5,855 nt of DNA from Tissierellaceae bacterium. Its GTDB lineage: Bacteria; Bacillota; Clostridia; Tissierellales; Tissierellaceae. Numbering within the stretch: position 1 is the first letter of the stretch; each line of letters opens with the position of its first letter. Position numbers and translations under genes: made by a program. This document shows positions 1-5,719 of the stretch, in pieces. The notes below the pieces were generated by a model. That model did not search any database. It worked only from the letters and a program-made list of their open reading frames with translations, and was not told the DNA's origin. The stretch covers positions 1 through 5,855 of the forward strand of contig JARICQ010000133.1 in assembly GCA_029264075.1 (NCBI GenBank). Direction: 5' to 3'.

Positions 1-579
1 TTTCAAATCGGAACATCTCCTAGATTTACACTAGCACCTTTATCTGAAATACCTATATTGGGGGCAGTTTTTAAAAATATATATCCATTTCAAATAGTTA
101 TAATTATTATTGCTATTTTTGCCACATATCTTTTAAATAAAACAAAATTTGGGCTGAGATTAAAAGCTTGTGGAGACAATCCTCAGGCTGTTGATGCTGC
201 AGGTGTTAGTGTATCTAGAGTAAGATTTATTGCCGTCATGATTTCAGGAGCATTAGCGGGCTTGGGTGGTATCTCCTTTGCCTATTCTATATCTACTAAC
301 TTTTCTCCAGCAATCTACATGGGATACGGCTACCTTGCAATTGCAGCCTTAATATTTGGAAATTGGAATATTCTTCCAACATTAGGGGCCTGCCTCTTAT
401 TTGGTTTTGCAAGGTCAGCTGGCTACTATATAGCATATATTCTTGAAATGCCGAGTGCATTTTCAGATTTAATTATGATACTTCCCTATGTTTTAACACT
501 ATTGTTGCTAATGTTTTTTTCAAAGAGTAATCGTGTACCAAGAGCCTTAGGTGAGATCTACGACAAGGGAAAAAGGTAG
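1..579 (+). CDS. ABC transporter permease, BMP/nucleoside (NupQ/YufQ-like) type, 3' part
   Basis: Partial gene: the frame is open from base 1 to the TAG at 577-579, giving 192 visible C-terminal residues. The TTG at 58 is an internal Leu codon, not a start, because the frame continues upstream with family-like sequence and no ribosome binding site precedes it. The protein is an integral-membrane subunit of the branched-chain amino acid/ribose-type permease family. Within it, it resembles the second permease of BmpA-dependent nucleoside transporters. Visible signs are the cytoplasmic loop FGLRLKACGDNPQAVDAAG (visible residues 50-68), the following ISGALAGLGG helix start (82-90), several hydrophobic helices, and a C-terminal tail PRALGEIYDKGKR (180-192) ending as these permeases usually do, so the 3' end looks intact. 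It would form the inner-membrane channel with a paired permease, an ATPase and a BMP lipoprotein, presumably encoded upstream. mtnA follows after 42 bases. Substrate is inferred (nucleoside or modified ribose), not shown. Confidence 0.88.
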   Translation, partial: FQIGTSPRFTLAPLSEIPILGAVFKNIYPFQIVIIIIAIFATYLLNKTKFGLRLKACGDNPQAVDAAGVSVSRVRFIAVMISGALAGLGGISFAYSISTNFSPAIYMGYGYLAIAALIFGNWNILPTLGACLLFGFARSAGYYIAYILEMPSAFSDLIMILPYVLTLLLLMFFSKSNRVPRALGEIYDKGKR

Positions 580-621
580 TAAAAAATATTAAATTTATGT
601 ACAAATTAAGGAGGGTTAAGA

Positions 622-1659
622 ATGGCAGAGATTAAAACAATTGAATTTAAAGATAATATACTTTATCTGATTGATCAAAGAAAATTACCAAGGGACTATG
701 AAATATTTGAATGTAAAGATTTTAGGGATGTGGATTTTGCAATACATGATATGGTGGTTAGGGGTGCTCCGGCAATAGGAGCAACAGCAGCCTATGGTGT
801 GGTTTTAGCAGCAAAAGAATTTTTAGGTCTAGAAAAACCTAGGTTTTTCGAAGAAATGGAAAAAGCCTTAGAAAAATTAAACCAATCTAGACCAACAGCT
901 GTAAATTTAATGTGGGCTATAGGTAAAATGAGAACTTTAATAGAAGAGAACAAGGAACTGGAAACAAGGGAGATTTATGAAAAGATCAAGGAAGAAGCAG
1001 ATAATATATATAATGAAGATATAGAGACAAATAAAACCATGGCCAAACATGGTAATGAAATAATAAAGCAAGGAGATAATATATTAACCCATTGCAATAC
1101 TGGAGCTTTGGCTACAGTTGCCTACGGCACTGCACTAGGGGTTATAAGAGAAGCTCACTACACAGGCAAGGATATTTTTGTATATGCAGATGAAACTAGA
1201 CCTAGGTTGCAAGGGGGGAAGCTAACTGCATGGGAACTTGTACAAGAAGGGATTCCAGGCAAGCTCATTGCTGATAGTGTGGCTGCAACACTAATTCGTG
1301 ATGGAAAAGTAGATCTAATCTTAACAGGAGCGGATAGGGTTGCAAATAACGGAGATTCTGCAAATAAGATTGGAACATTCATGTTGTCTGTAGTTGCAAA
1401 AGCATATGATGTGCCTTTTTATATAGTAGCTCCAACAACTACTATAGATTTTGAAATGGAATCTGGAGATGGAATAAAAATAGAAGAAAGATCTTCAGAA
1501 GAGTTAACTCATATAGATGGAATTAGGACAGCACCAGAGGGTATGGAAGTATACAATCCAGCATTTGATGTTACCCCACATGAAAACATTACTGGAATAA
1601 TAACAGAAAAAGGAATTGTAAGACCACCATACAAGGAAAATATAAGGAAACTAAAATAA
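622..1659 (+). CDS. mtnA: S-methyl-5-thioribose-1-phosphate isomerase (MtnA)
   Basis: Complete 345-residue cytoplasmic enzyme of the eIF-2B alpha/beta/delta-like fold, of normal length for the family. MtnA converts methylthioribose-1-phosphate to methylthioribulose-1-phosphate in salvage of methylthioadenosine. Visible motifs in order: RGAPAIG (47-53) in the N-terminal domain, THCNTGALAT with the catalytic Cys158, ETRPRLQG (191-198), TGADRVANNGDSANKIGT (235-252) with the catalytic Asp238, and the C-terminal FDVTP (315-319). Cys158 and Asp238 correspond to the catalytic pair known in Bacillus MtnA. The ATG start is fixed by AAGGAGG at 608-614 with a 7-base spacer. It probably shares a transcript with the nucleoside-type permease 42 bases upstream. 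No kinase, phosphorylase or aldolase of the pathway is visible downstream. The homologous 5-deoxyribose-1-phosphate isomerase (DrdI) looks very similar, so the substrate could be that sugar instead; the family call is secure, the exact substrate less so. Confidence 0.93.
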   Translation: MAEIKTIEFKDNILYLIDQRKLPRDYEIFECKDFRDVDFAIHDMVVRGAPAIGATAAYGVVLAAKEFLGLEKPRFFEEMEKALEKLNQSRPTAVNLMWAIGKMRTLIEENKELETREIYEKIKEEADNIYNEDIETNKTMAKHGNEIIKQGDNILTHCNTGALATVAYGTALGVIREAHYTGKDIFVYADETRPRLQGGKLTAWELVQEGIPGKLIADSVAATLIRDGKVDLILTGADRVANNGDSANKIGTFMLSVVAKAYDVPFYIVAPTTTIDFEMESGDGIKIEERSSEELTHIDGIRTAPEGMEVYNPAFDVTPHENITGIITEKGIVRPPYKENIRKLK

Positions 1660-1687
1660 GCAAGGATAAAAGGAAGGTAAAATTACT

Positions 1688-1756
1688 ATGTATAATGTTT
1701 ATAAGATGATGCATAAGAAAAAATCTTTAATTTACTATCCATATAATTATATATAA
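1688..1756 (+). CDS. Possible 22-residue small ORF downstream of mtnA (doubtful)
   Basis: ATG at 1688 to TAA at 1754-1756 encodes a basic, Tyr-rich 22-residue peptide (MYNVYKMMHKKKSLIYYPYN, then YI). A fair ribosome binding site, AGGAAGG (1671-1677), stands 10 bases upstream, 28 bases after the mtnA stop, so the position would suit the next gene of that operon. The peptide resembles nothing I recognise, and such a short frame in AT-rich DNA can arise by chance. It could be a chance frame, a tiny peptide, or the remnant of a lost downstream gene. Low confidence. Confidence 0.15.
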   Translation: MYNVYKMMHKKKSLIYYPYNYI

Positions 1757-1763
1757 TATAAAG

Positions 1764-1807
1764 AGCAGGATAGTTGGTAGAATAAGTTTTCTGCTAGCTA
1801 TCCTGTT
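1764..1807 (+). terminator. Long stem-loop after mtnA, no U-tract (terminator-like or operator)
   Basis: Bases 1764-1782 can pair with 1789-1807 around a 6-base loop (1783-1788). The outer arms CAGGATAG (1766-1773) and CTATCCTG (1798-1805) are perfect complements, and the inner part continues with a few G-U pairs to give a stem of about 19 bp. It lies about 100 bases after the mtnA stop and would be expected to end or protect the upstream transcript. A run of T does not follow, so it is not a classic intrinsic terminator. The 3' arm overlaps the first bases of the -35 box at 1806-1811, so a DNA-level operator role is also possible. The structure is seen directly; its function is inferred. Confidence 0.45.
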
Positions 1808-1835
1808 GACATTGGGGCTAGTTTTGTAATATTAT
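1806..1835 (+). promoter_or_regulatory. Sigma-A-type promoter for the peptidase/peptide-transport operon
   Basis: A perfect -35 hexamer TTGACA (1806-1811) is followed after 18 bases by TATTAT (1830-1835), a 5-of-6 match to the -10 consensus. TAATAT at 1827-1832 is an alternative -10, but its 15-base spacing is poor. Transcription would start near 1841-1843, leaving a leader of about 130 bases before the ATG at 1972. This is the only good -35/-10 pair I found between mtnA and the M20 gene, and it stands at a change in gene function. The TAGCT-GATA-AGCTA dyad (1835-1848) spans the end of the -10 and the predicted start and could bind a repressor. Confidence 0.6.
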
Positions 1836-1872
1836 AGCTGATAAGCTAATATCTAGATAAGGTATTTTATGG

Positions 1873-1904
1873 TTAGCCCTTATATCTTGTAGGGATAGGG
1901 CTAA
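1873..1904 (+). promoter_or_regulatory. GC-rich hairpin in the leader of the peptidase operon
   Basis: TTAGCCCT (1873-1880) and AGGGCTAA (1897-1904) are perfect 8-bp complements, and a few further pairs (1884-1888 with 1892-1896) can form inside after a 3-base bulge. The hairpin lies in the leader predicted from the promoter at 1806-1835, about 68 bases before the M20 start codon. It is followed by AAAATAG rather than a T run, so it is not a standard terminator. It may stabilise the mRNA or be part of a regulatory leader. The pairing is seen in the sequence; the role is not known. Confidence 0.4.
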
Positions 1905-1971
1905 AAATAGACATAATAGATATAAAGTAATAGTTGAATAGTTTTATCAATACTTGGGGAAGGAGAATTAA

Positions 1972-3033
1972 ATGGATACAGTTACTTTACTAAAGGAGTT
2001 AATTAAGGTAGATTCGTCTTCAATGGAAAAGGCAAATGAATTAGTTGAATATATTTCAAATTATTTAAAAGAAAAAGGATTAAAAGGTGAAATAATTGAG
2101 AATAATGGTTATAAAAGCTATGTTTTAGTAATAGGACAGGGAGAAAAAACCATAGTTTTAAATGGCCATGTAGATGTAGTACCCGGAAAGACTGATCAAT
2201 TTAATCCTCTTGAGATTGATGGAAGAGTATATGGTAGAGGCAGTGCAGATATGAAGAGCGGATGTGTTGCCATGATAAATACAATGATATCATTGTCTAA
2301 AAGAGAACCAGCCTGTAAAGTCATGATGCAAATTGTAAGTGATGAAGAAAGCGGAGGCTTTAATTGCAGTAAATATTTAGTTGATCAGGGATATATTGGT
2401 GATTTTGTAATTTGTACAGAGCCTACAAACCTAAAGCTATCAACCCAGGCCAAGGGTTTTATGAGGCTTGATGTAGAGACCAGAGGTCTATCAGCTCACG
2501 CCTGTAGACCCTGGCAAGGTAGAAATGCTATCCTAAAGGGTATAGATAATTATAATACTATTTCAAAACTGCCAATAATGCAGATAAGTTCTGAAATATA
2601 TGAAAGCTCTACAGTTACACTGTCAATGATCAAAGGAGGTGACATCTACAACAAAGTTCCAGATGAAAGTATACTGGGGCTTGATATAAGGTTTATACCA
2701 AGTTTACATCCATATGATATAATAGACGATATAGAGAAAGCTGTTAAGGGAAAAGTTGTATTAAAAGCCTTGGGATACCCAATCAATACACCAGTCGACA
2801 ACTCTTACATCAAAGACTTTATCAAAGCAATTGAGTCAATTGATAAAAGCAAAAAGGTGAAAATTGTAGGACAACATGGATCTTCCGATGCAAGGTTTTT
2901 TGCAAGCAAGGGAATTCCTGTGATAGAGTTTGGTCCAGTGGGGGCTGATTGGCATGGCGATAAGGAATATGTGGATATCGAATCTATTTATCAGTTAGAA
3001 AAGATACTTGAGGCTTTTATTAGAAGCTTTTGA
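1972..3033 (+). CDS. M20 family zinc metallopeptidase / deacylase (ArgE/DapE/CPG2 type)
   Basis: Complete 353-residue cytoplasmic hydrolase, slightly shorter than the usual 370-400 for the family. All residues of the two-metal site are present: His66 and Asp68 in GHVDVVP (65-71), the bridging Asp93 in GRGSADMKSG (88-97), general base Glu125 and ligand Glu126 in DEES, Glu150 in CTEPTNL, and the C-terminal ligand His328 in ADWHGD. The lid domain starts near 165 with GLSAHACRP (His176), and N227 and R240 (IYNKVP...LDIR) match conserved lid positions; the catalytic domain resumes at about 270. Such enzymes cleave an amide bond in dipeptides, N-acyl amino acids or N-succinyl-diaminopimelate. No signal peptide is seen. 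AAGGAG at 1960-1965 with a 6-base spacer sets the ATG. It is first in an operon with a peptide ABC transporter, 41 bases before the binding protein. This favours hydrolysis of an imported peptide or acyl amino acid over lysine or arginine synthesis. The exact substrate cannot be read from sequence. Confidence 0.9.
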   Translation: MDTVTLLKELIKVDSSSMEKANELVEYISNYLKEKGLKGEIIENNGYKSYVLVIGQGEKTIVLNGHVDVVPGKTDQFNPLEIDGRVYGRGSADMKSGCVAMINTMISLSKREPACKVMMQIVSDEESGGFNCSKYLVDQGYIGDFVICTEPTNLKLSTQAKGFMRLDVETRGLSAHACRPWQGRNAILKGIDNYNTISKLPIMQISSEIYESSTVTLSMIKGGDIYNKVPDESILGLDIRFIPSLHPYDIIDDIEKAVKGKVVLKALGYPINTPVDNSYIKDFIKAIESIDKSKKVKIVGQHGSSDARFFASKGIPVIEFGPVGADWHGDKEYVDIESIYQLEKILEAFIRSF

Positions 3034-3074
3034 ATTGATAGCTTAGTCAAAAGAAAATTTAAGGAGATGAGAAA

Positions 3075-4637
3075 ATGTTTAAAAAGTTTATATCTGTTTT
3101 TTTAGTCTCAATACTTGTATTGGGAATAGCTGTAGGATGTACATCTGATCAAGGTGATGGGCCTGAAAATGCAGATGATACAAATACAGAAGTAGCAGCA
3201 GAAAATGAAGAGCTAGTAGAAGGAGATAACAGTGAGATAAAGGTTGCTATAGTAGCAGACATTGTATCACTAGATCCACAAGGACACAATGATGTAGAAT
3301 CAATGAGAGTTTCAAACTTAGTCTTTGATACATTATTTAAATTGGATGAAAACTTTGAAGCACAACCAAATCTAGTAGAAGATTGGTCCCAGCCAAGCCC
3401 AAAAGAGTGGGAGCTAAAGATTAAAGAGGGTGTTATTTTCCACGACGGAACGGAAATGACGGCAGAAGATGTAGCCTATTCTCTTGAAAGATCAAAAGAA
3501 TCACCAGTAGTTCAACACGTACTTGAACAGGTTGAACAGGTTGAAGTAATTGATGACTACAGTGTGAGAGTCACTACAAAAGAACCATTCGCACCATTTT
3601 TAAATGCACTGGTACATGCTGGAGTATCTATTTTTCCAAAAGAATATGCTGAATCAACTGATGACTGGAAAAATCCAATAGGATCAGGACCATATAAATT
3701 TGTTGAATGGGTATCTGGAGACAGGGTAGTACTTGAAAAAAATGAAAACTACCACAATGAAGAAGAAGCAGGAATAGCTGAAAATATAGTATTTAGGGTA
3801 ATCCCAGAAGGAACAAGTAGGACCATAGCACTTGAAACTGGAGAAGTTGATATAGTAGCTATACTAGAAGCTATGGACGCACCTAAGATAGAAAACAATG
3901 ACAACTTAGAGCTATACACGATACCATCAACAAGTTTTTCATACTTAGGAATGAATACTGAAAAACCACCATTTGATAATGTATTGGTCAGACAAGCTAT
4001 GAACTATGCAATTGATAAAGAATCTATACTAAAAATTGCACTAGAAGATGCTGGAGTAGTAGCTACTTCTATGACAGCGGACTCTATGCTCGGTCACGTC
4101 CCATCAGACTATAGCTATGATCCTGAAAAAGCTAGAGAAATATTAGATGAGGCAGGAGTAGAAGATGGACTTGAAATAGCAATATGGGCATCAGGAGATA
4201 GAAGAGAAAGAATAGCTCAGGTTACTCAAGCTAATCTAATGGATGTTGGAATAGATGCTAAAATTGAAATGTATGAGTGGGGTGCTTTCTTAGACGCTAC
4301 AAACTCAGGAAATCAAGAGATGTTTGTATTGGGATGGACATCTAATCCAGATGTCGATGCAACCCTAACGCCACAGTTTAGTGAGAATAGTATTGGTGCA
4401 CAAAATAGAGCTAGATATGTTAATGAAGAGGTGGAAAGACTTCTTGTAGAAGGAAGGTCGGAGCTTGACCCAGAGAAGAGAGTAGAAATCTACAATGAAA
4501 TCTATGAGATTTTAAATGAAGATTCACCATGGGTACCTTTATATGTAGAAAACAATATTGCTGCTGCAAATAAAGGCTTAAAAGGTGTAACCTTAAATGC
4601 ACAAGGATTAATAGATGTATACAAACTTCACTACTAA
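3075..4637 (+). CDS. Peptide ABC transporter substrate-binding lipoprotein, SBP family 5 (DppA/GsiB-like)
   Basis: Complete 520-residue extracellular solute-binding protein. Residues 1-22 form a lipoprotein signal peptide: MFKK basic start, hydrophobic stretch, lipobox A-V-G-C with the lipidated Cys22. An acidic, Asp/Glu/Asn-rich linker (about 23-53) tethers the folded domain to the membrane. Family 5 signatures follow: a segment around 74-103 (NLVFDTLFKLDENFEAQPNL at 81-100), EWELKIKEGVIFHDGTEMTA (111-130) with EDVAYSLER just after, PIGSGPYKF (201-209), VRQAMNYAIDKESIL (305-319) and a C-terminal SPWVPLY (484-490). It would capture a di- or oligopeptide, or a related ligand, and deliver it to the DppB/DppC permeases downstream. 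The start is fixed by AAGGAG (3061-3066) with an 8-base spacer. It lies 41 bases after the M20 gene and 141 bases before the permease, with a stem-loop in the second gap that could raise its expression relative to the permeases. The ligand pocket region reads GWTSNPDVDATL (420-431), not the GDPD-N form I recall for E. coli DppA, so the substrate should not be assumed to be a simple dipeptide. Confidence 0.92.
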   Translation: MFKKFISVFLVSILVLGIAVGCTSDQGDGPENADDTNTEVAAENEELVEGDNSEIKVAIVADIVSLDPQGHNDVESMRVSNLVFDTLFKLDENFEAQPNLVEDWSQPSPKEWELKIKEGVIFHDGTEMTAEDVAYSLERSKESPVVQHVLEQVEQVEVIDDYSVRVTTKEPFAPFLNALVHAGVSIFPKEYAESTDDWKNPIGSGPYKFVEWVSGDRVVLEKNENYHNEEEAGIAENIVFRVIPEGTSRTIALETGEVDIVAILEAMDAPKIENNDNLELYTIPSTSFSYLGMNTEKPPFDNVLVRQAMNYAIDKESILKIALEDAGVVATSMTADSMLGHVPSDYSYDPEKAREILDEAGVEDGLEIAIWASGDRRERIAQVTQANLMDVGIDAKIEMYEWGAFLDATNSGNQEMFVLGWTSNPDVDATLTPQFSENSIGAQNRARYVNEEVERLLVEGRSELDPEKRVEIYNEIYEILNEDSPWVPLYVENNIAAANKGLKGVTLNAQGLIDVYKLHY

Positions 4638-4683
4638 AATAATTAGCTTGTGAAACAAATGCATCTTTCAGGAATTAAAGTCA

Positions 4684-4727
4684 AGCCCCTACGCATTTGC
4701 TTACATAGATTGTAGGGGCTAACTTTT
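4684..4727 (+). terminator. Stem-loop between binding protein and permease: likely attenuator or mRNA-stabilising hairpin
   Basis: AGCCCCTAC (4684-4692) and GTAGGGGCT (4712-4720) are perfect 9-bp complements around a 19-base loop, followed after AAC by TTTT (4724-4727). It lies 46 bases after the binding-protein stop and about 50 bases before the permease start. Partial terminators or 3'-protecting hairpins at this point are well known in binding-protein-dependent ABC operons, where they allow more binding protein than permease. The T tract is short and the loop large, so partial read-through is expected. No promoter with recognisable -35 and -10 boxes was found between it and the permease, which fits read-through expression. 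Confidence 0.55.
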
Positions 4728-4778
4728 CCAACTGATTTTATATGCATATCACCCATTAAATAAGAGATTGGAGGAAAT

Positions 4779-5705
4779 ATGGGCAAATATATACTTAGAA
4801 GAATCTTGGTGCTTATCCCTATAGTACTGGCAGTCACATTTATAGTCTTTTTTATAATTAGTTTGACTCCTGGAAATACAGCAGCCATGATCATAGGAGA
4901 CGGAGCAACCCAAGAATCTATAGAAAAATTAAATGAAGAAATGGGTTTTAACGACCCAATAATAGTTCAGTATGGTAGATATATAGGAAATCTTGTTAGA
5001 GGAGATATGGGAAGGTCCTATAAGACTGGTGTATCTGTATCGCAAGAAATAGGATCTCGCTTTCCAAACACCTTGAAACTAACAATGCTTAGCATACTCA
5101 TATCTATTGCTATCTCTATACCAATAGGTATTATATCTGCTACAAAGCAATATTCTATATTTGATAACTTTGGCATGATACTAGCACTTATAGGTATTTC
5201 AATGCCATCATTTTGGCTTGGTCTAAATCTCATTATTATATTTTCATTGAGACTAGGATGGCTTCCATCTGGGGGAGCAGATAGTCTGAGAAGTATAATA
5301 CTTCCAGCTGTAACCCTTGGTGCAGCAGCTGCAGCTAGTATCACTAGGACTACAAGATCTAGCATGCTAGAGATCCTTCCTCAAGACTATATAAGGACTG
5401 CCAAGGCTAAGGGAGTCGGCAAAAGACCTATAATAATAAGGCATGCTCTTAAAAATGCACTTATACCAACTATTACTATCATTGGTATAGAGTTTGGAAA
5501 TTTACTTGGTGGGGCAATACTTACAGAGACGGTTTTTTCATGGCCAGGTATAGGAAGGCTGATGGTAGACTCTATAAATGGAAAAGACATACCCATGGTA
5601 CTAGGTTGTATCATTGTATTTTCTGTAGGTTTTAGTATAGTAAACTTAATTATTGATATCTTATATGCATATATAGATCCAAGAATTAAAGCAAATTATG
5701 AGTAA
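4779..5705 (+). CDS. Peptide ABC transporter permease, DppB/GsiC type
   Basis: Complete 308-residue integral-membrane protein, normal for DppB-type permeases. The N-terminus MGKYILRRILVLIPIVLAVTF is the family's usual first helix, followed by ISLTPG (27-32) and an extracytoplasmic stretch with GFNDPIIVQYGRYIGNLVRGDMGRS (56-80 region). About five further hydrophobic helices lie near 100-122, 134-158, 172-190, 232-250 and 274-297. The ATPase-contacting EAA loop is clear at about 198-230 (DYIRTAKAKGVGK, then RHALKNALIP), then ETVFSWPGIGRL (250-261) and the terminal YIDPRIK (298-304). It would form a heterodimeric membrane channel with the DppC-type protein encoded 14 bases downstream. GGAGG at 4770-4774 sets the ATG at 4779. 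The stop codon at 5703-5705 runs into the ribosome binding site of the next gene, so the two permeases are tightly coupled. Substrate (dipeptide, oligopeptide, glutathione-like or nickel complex) cannot be assigned from the permease; the M20 neighbour favours peptides. Confidence 0.94.
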   Translation: MGKYILRRILVLIPIVLAVTFIVFFIISLTPGNTAAMIIGDGATQESIEKLNEEMGFNDPIIVQYGRYIGNLVRGDMGRSYKTGVSVSQEIGSRFPNTLKLTMLSILISIAISIPIGIISATKQYSIFDNFGMILALIGISMPSFWLGLNLIIIFSLRLGWLPSGGADSLRSIILPAVTLGAAAAASITRTTRSSMLEILPQDYIRTAKAKGVGKRPIIIRHALKNALIPTITIIGIEFGNLLGGAILTETVFSWPGIGRLMVDSINGKDIPMVLGCIIVFSVGFSIVNLIIDILYAYIDPRIKANYE

Positions 5706-5719
5706 GGCGGGTGTTTTTC

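Larger units (their letters stand above)
1660..1971 (+). other. 312-base intergenic region: end of mtnA unit, promoter and leader of peptide operon
   Basis: No convincing gene lies here. From left to right I see a possible 22-codon reading frame (1688-1756), a very AT-rich tract (about 1741-1763), a long stem-loop (1764-1807), a promoter (1806-1835), two short palindromes (TAGCT/AGCTA at 1835-1848 and TATCTAGATA at 1850-1859), and a GC-rich hairpin (1873-1904). An AT-rich leader then ends in the ribosome binding site of the next gene (AAGGAG 1960-1965). The region separates two functionally unrelated operons reading in the same direction. No known riboswitch consensus (T-box, SAM, purine, guanidine) was recognised by eye. 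Confidence 0.75.

Noticed and set aside
1158..1382. 74-residue reading frame on the - strand inside mtnA
   Set aside because: It lies wholly opposite conserved mtnA coding sequence, has no recognisable domain, and is a shadow of the real gene.
1691..1757. Several TATAAT strings (1691-1696, 1742-1747, 1752-1757) as extra promoters
   Set aside because: None has a reasonable -35 at 16-18 bases upstream; they are expected by chance in this AT-rich tract.
1887..1917. Second promoter closer to the M20 gene (TTGTAG with CATAAT)
   Set aside because: The spacing is 19 bases and the -35 match poor; much weaker than the pair at 1806-1835.
3523..3545. Short tandem repeat, TTGAACAGG twice plus a partial copy
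   Set aside because: It encodes EQVEQVEV within the binding protein in frame; too short and ordinary to be a meaningful repeat.
4420..4602. 60-residue - strand frame inside the binding-protein gene
   Set aside because: His/Leu-rich translation of the complement of a conserved coding region; no supporting signal.
4659..4715. 18-codon + strand frame in the binding protein/permease gap
   Set aside because: It has no ribosome binding site and its sequence is taken up by the stem-loop arms.
4643..4894. 83-residue - strand frame covering the binding protein/permease gap
   Set aside because: About half is the complement of the permease start and the rest crosses the attenuator stem-loop. It has no family resemblance, and the GC-rich inverted repeat explains the open frame.
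5018..5614. Two - strand frames (115 and 75 residues) inside the DppB-type permease gene
   Set aside because: They are complements of conserved membrane-protein sequence; their hydrophobic composition mirrors the real gene.
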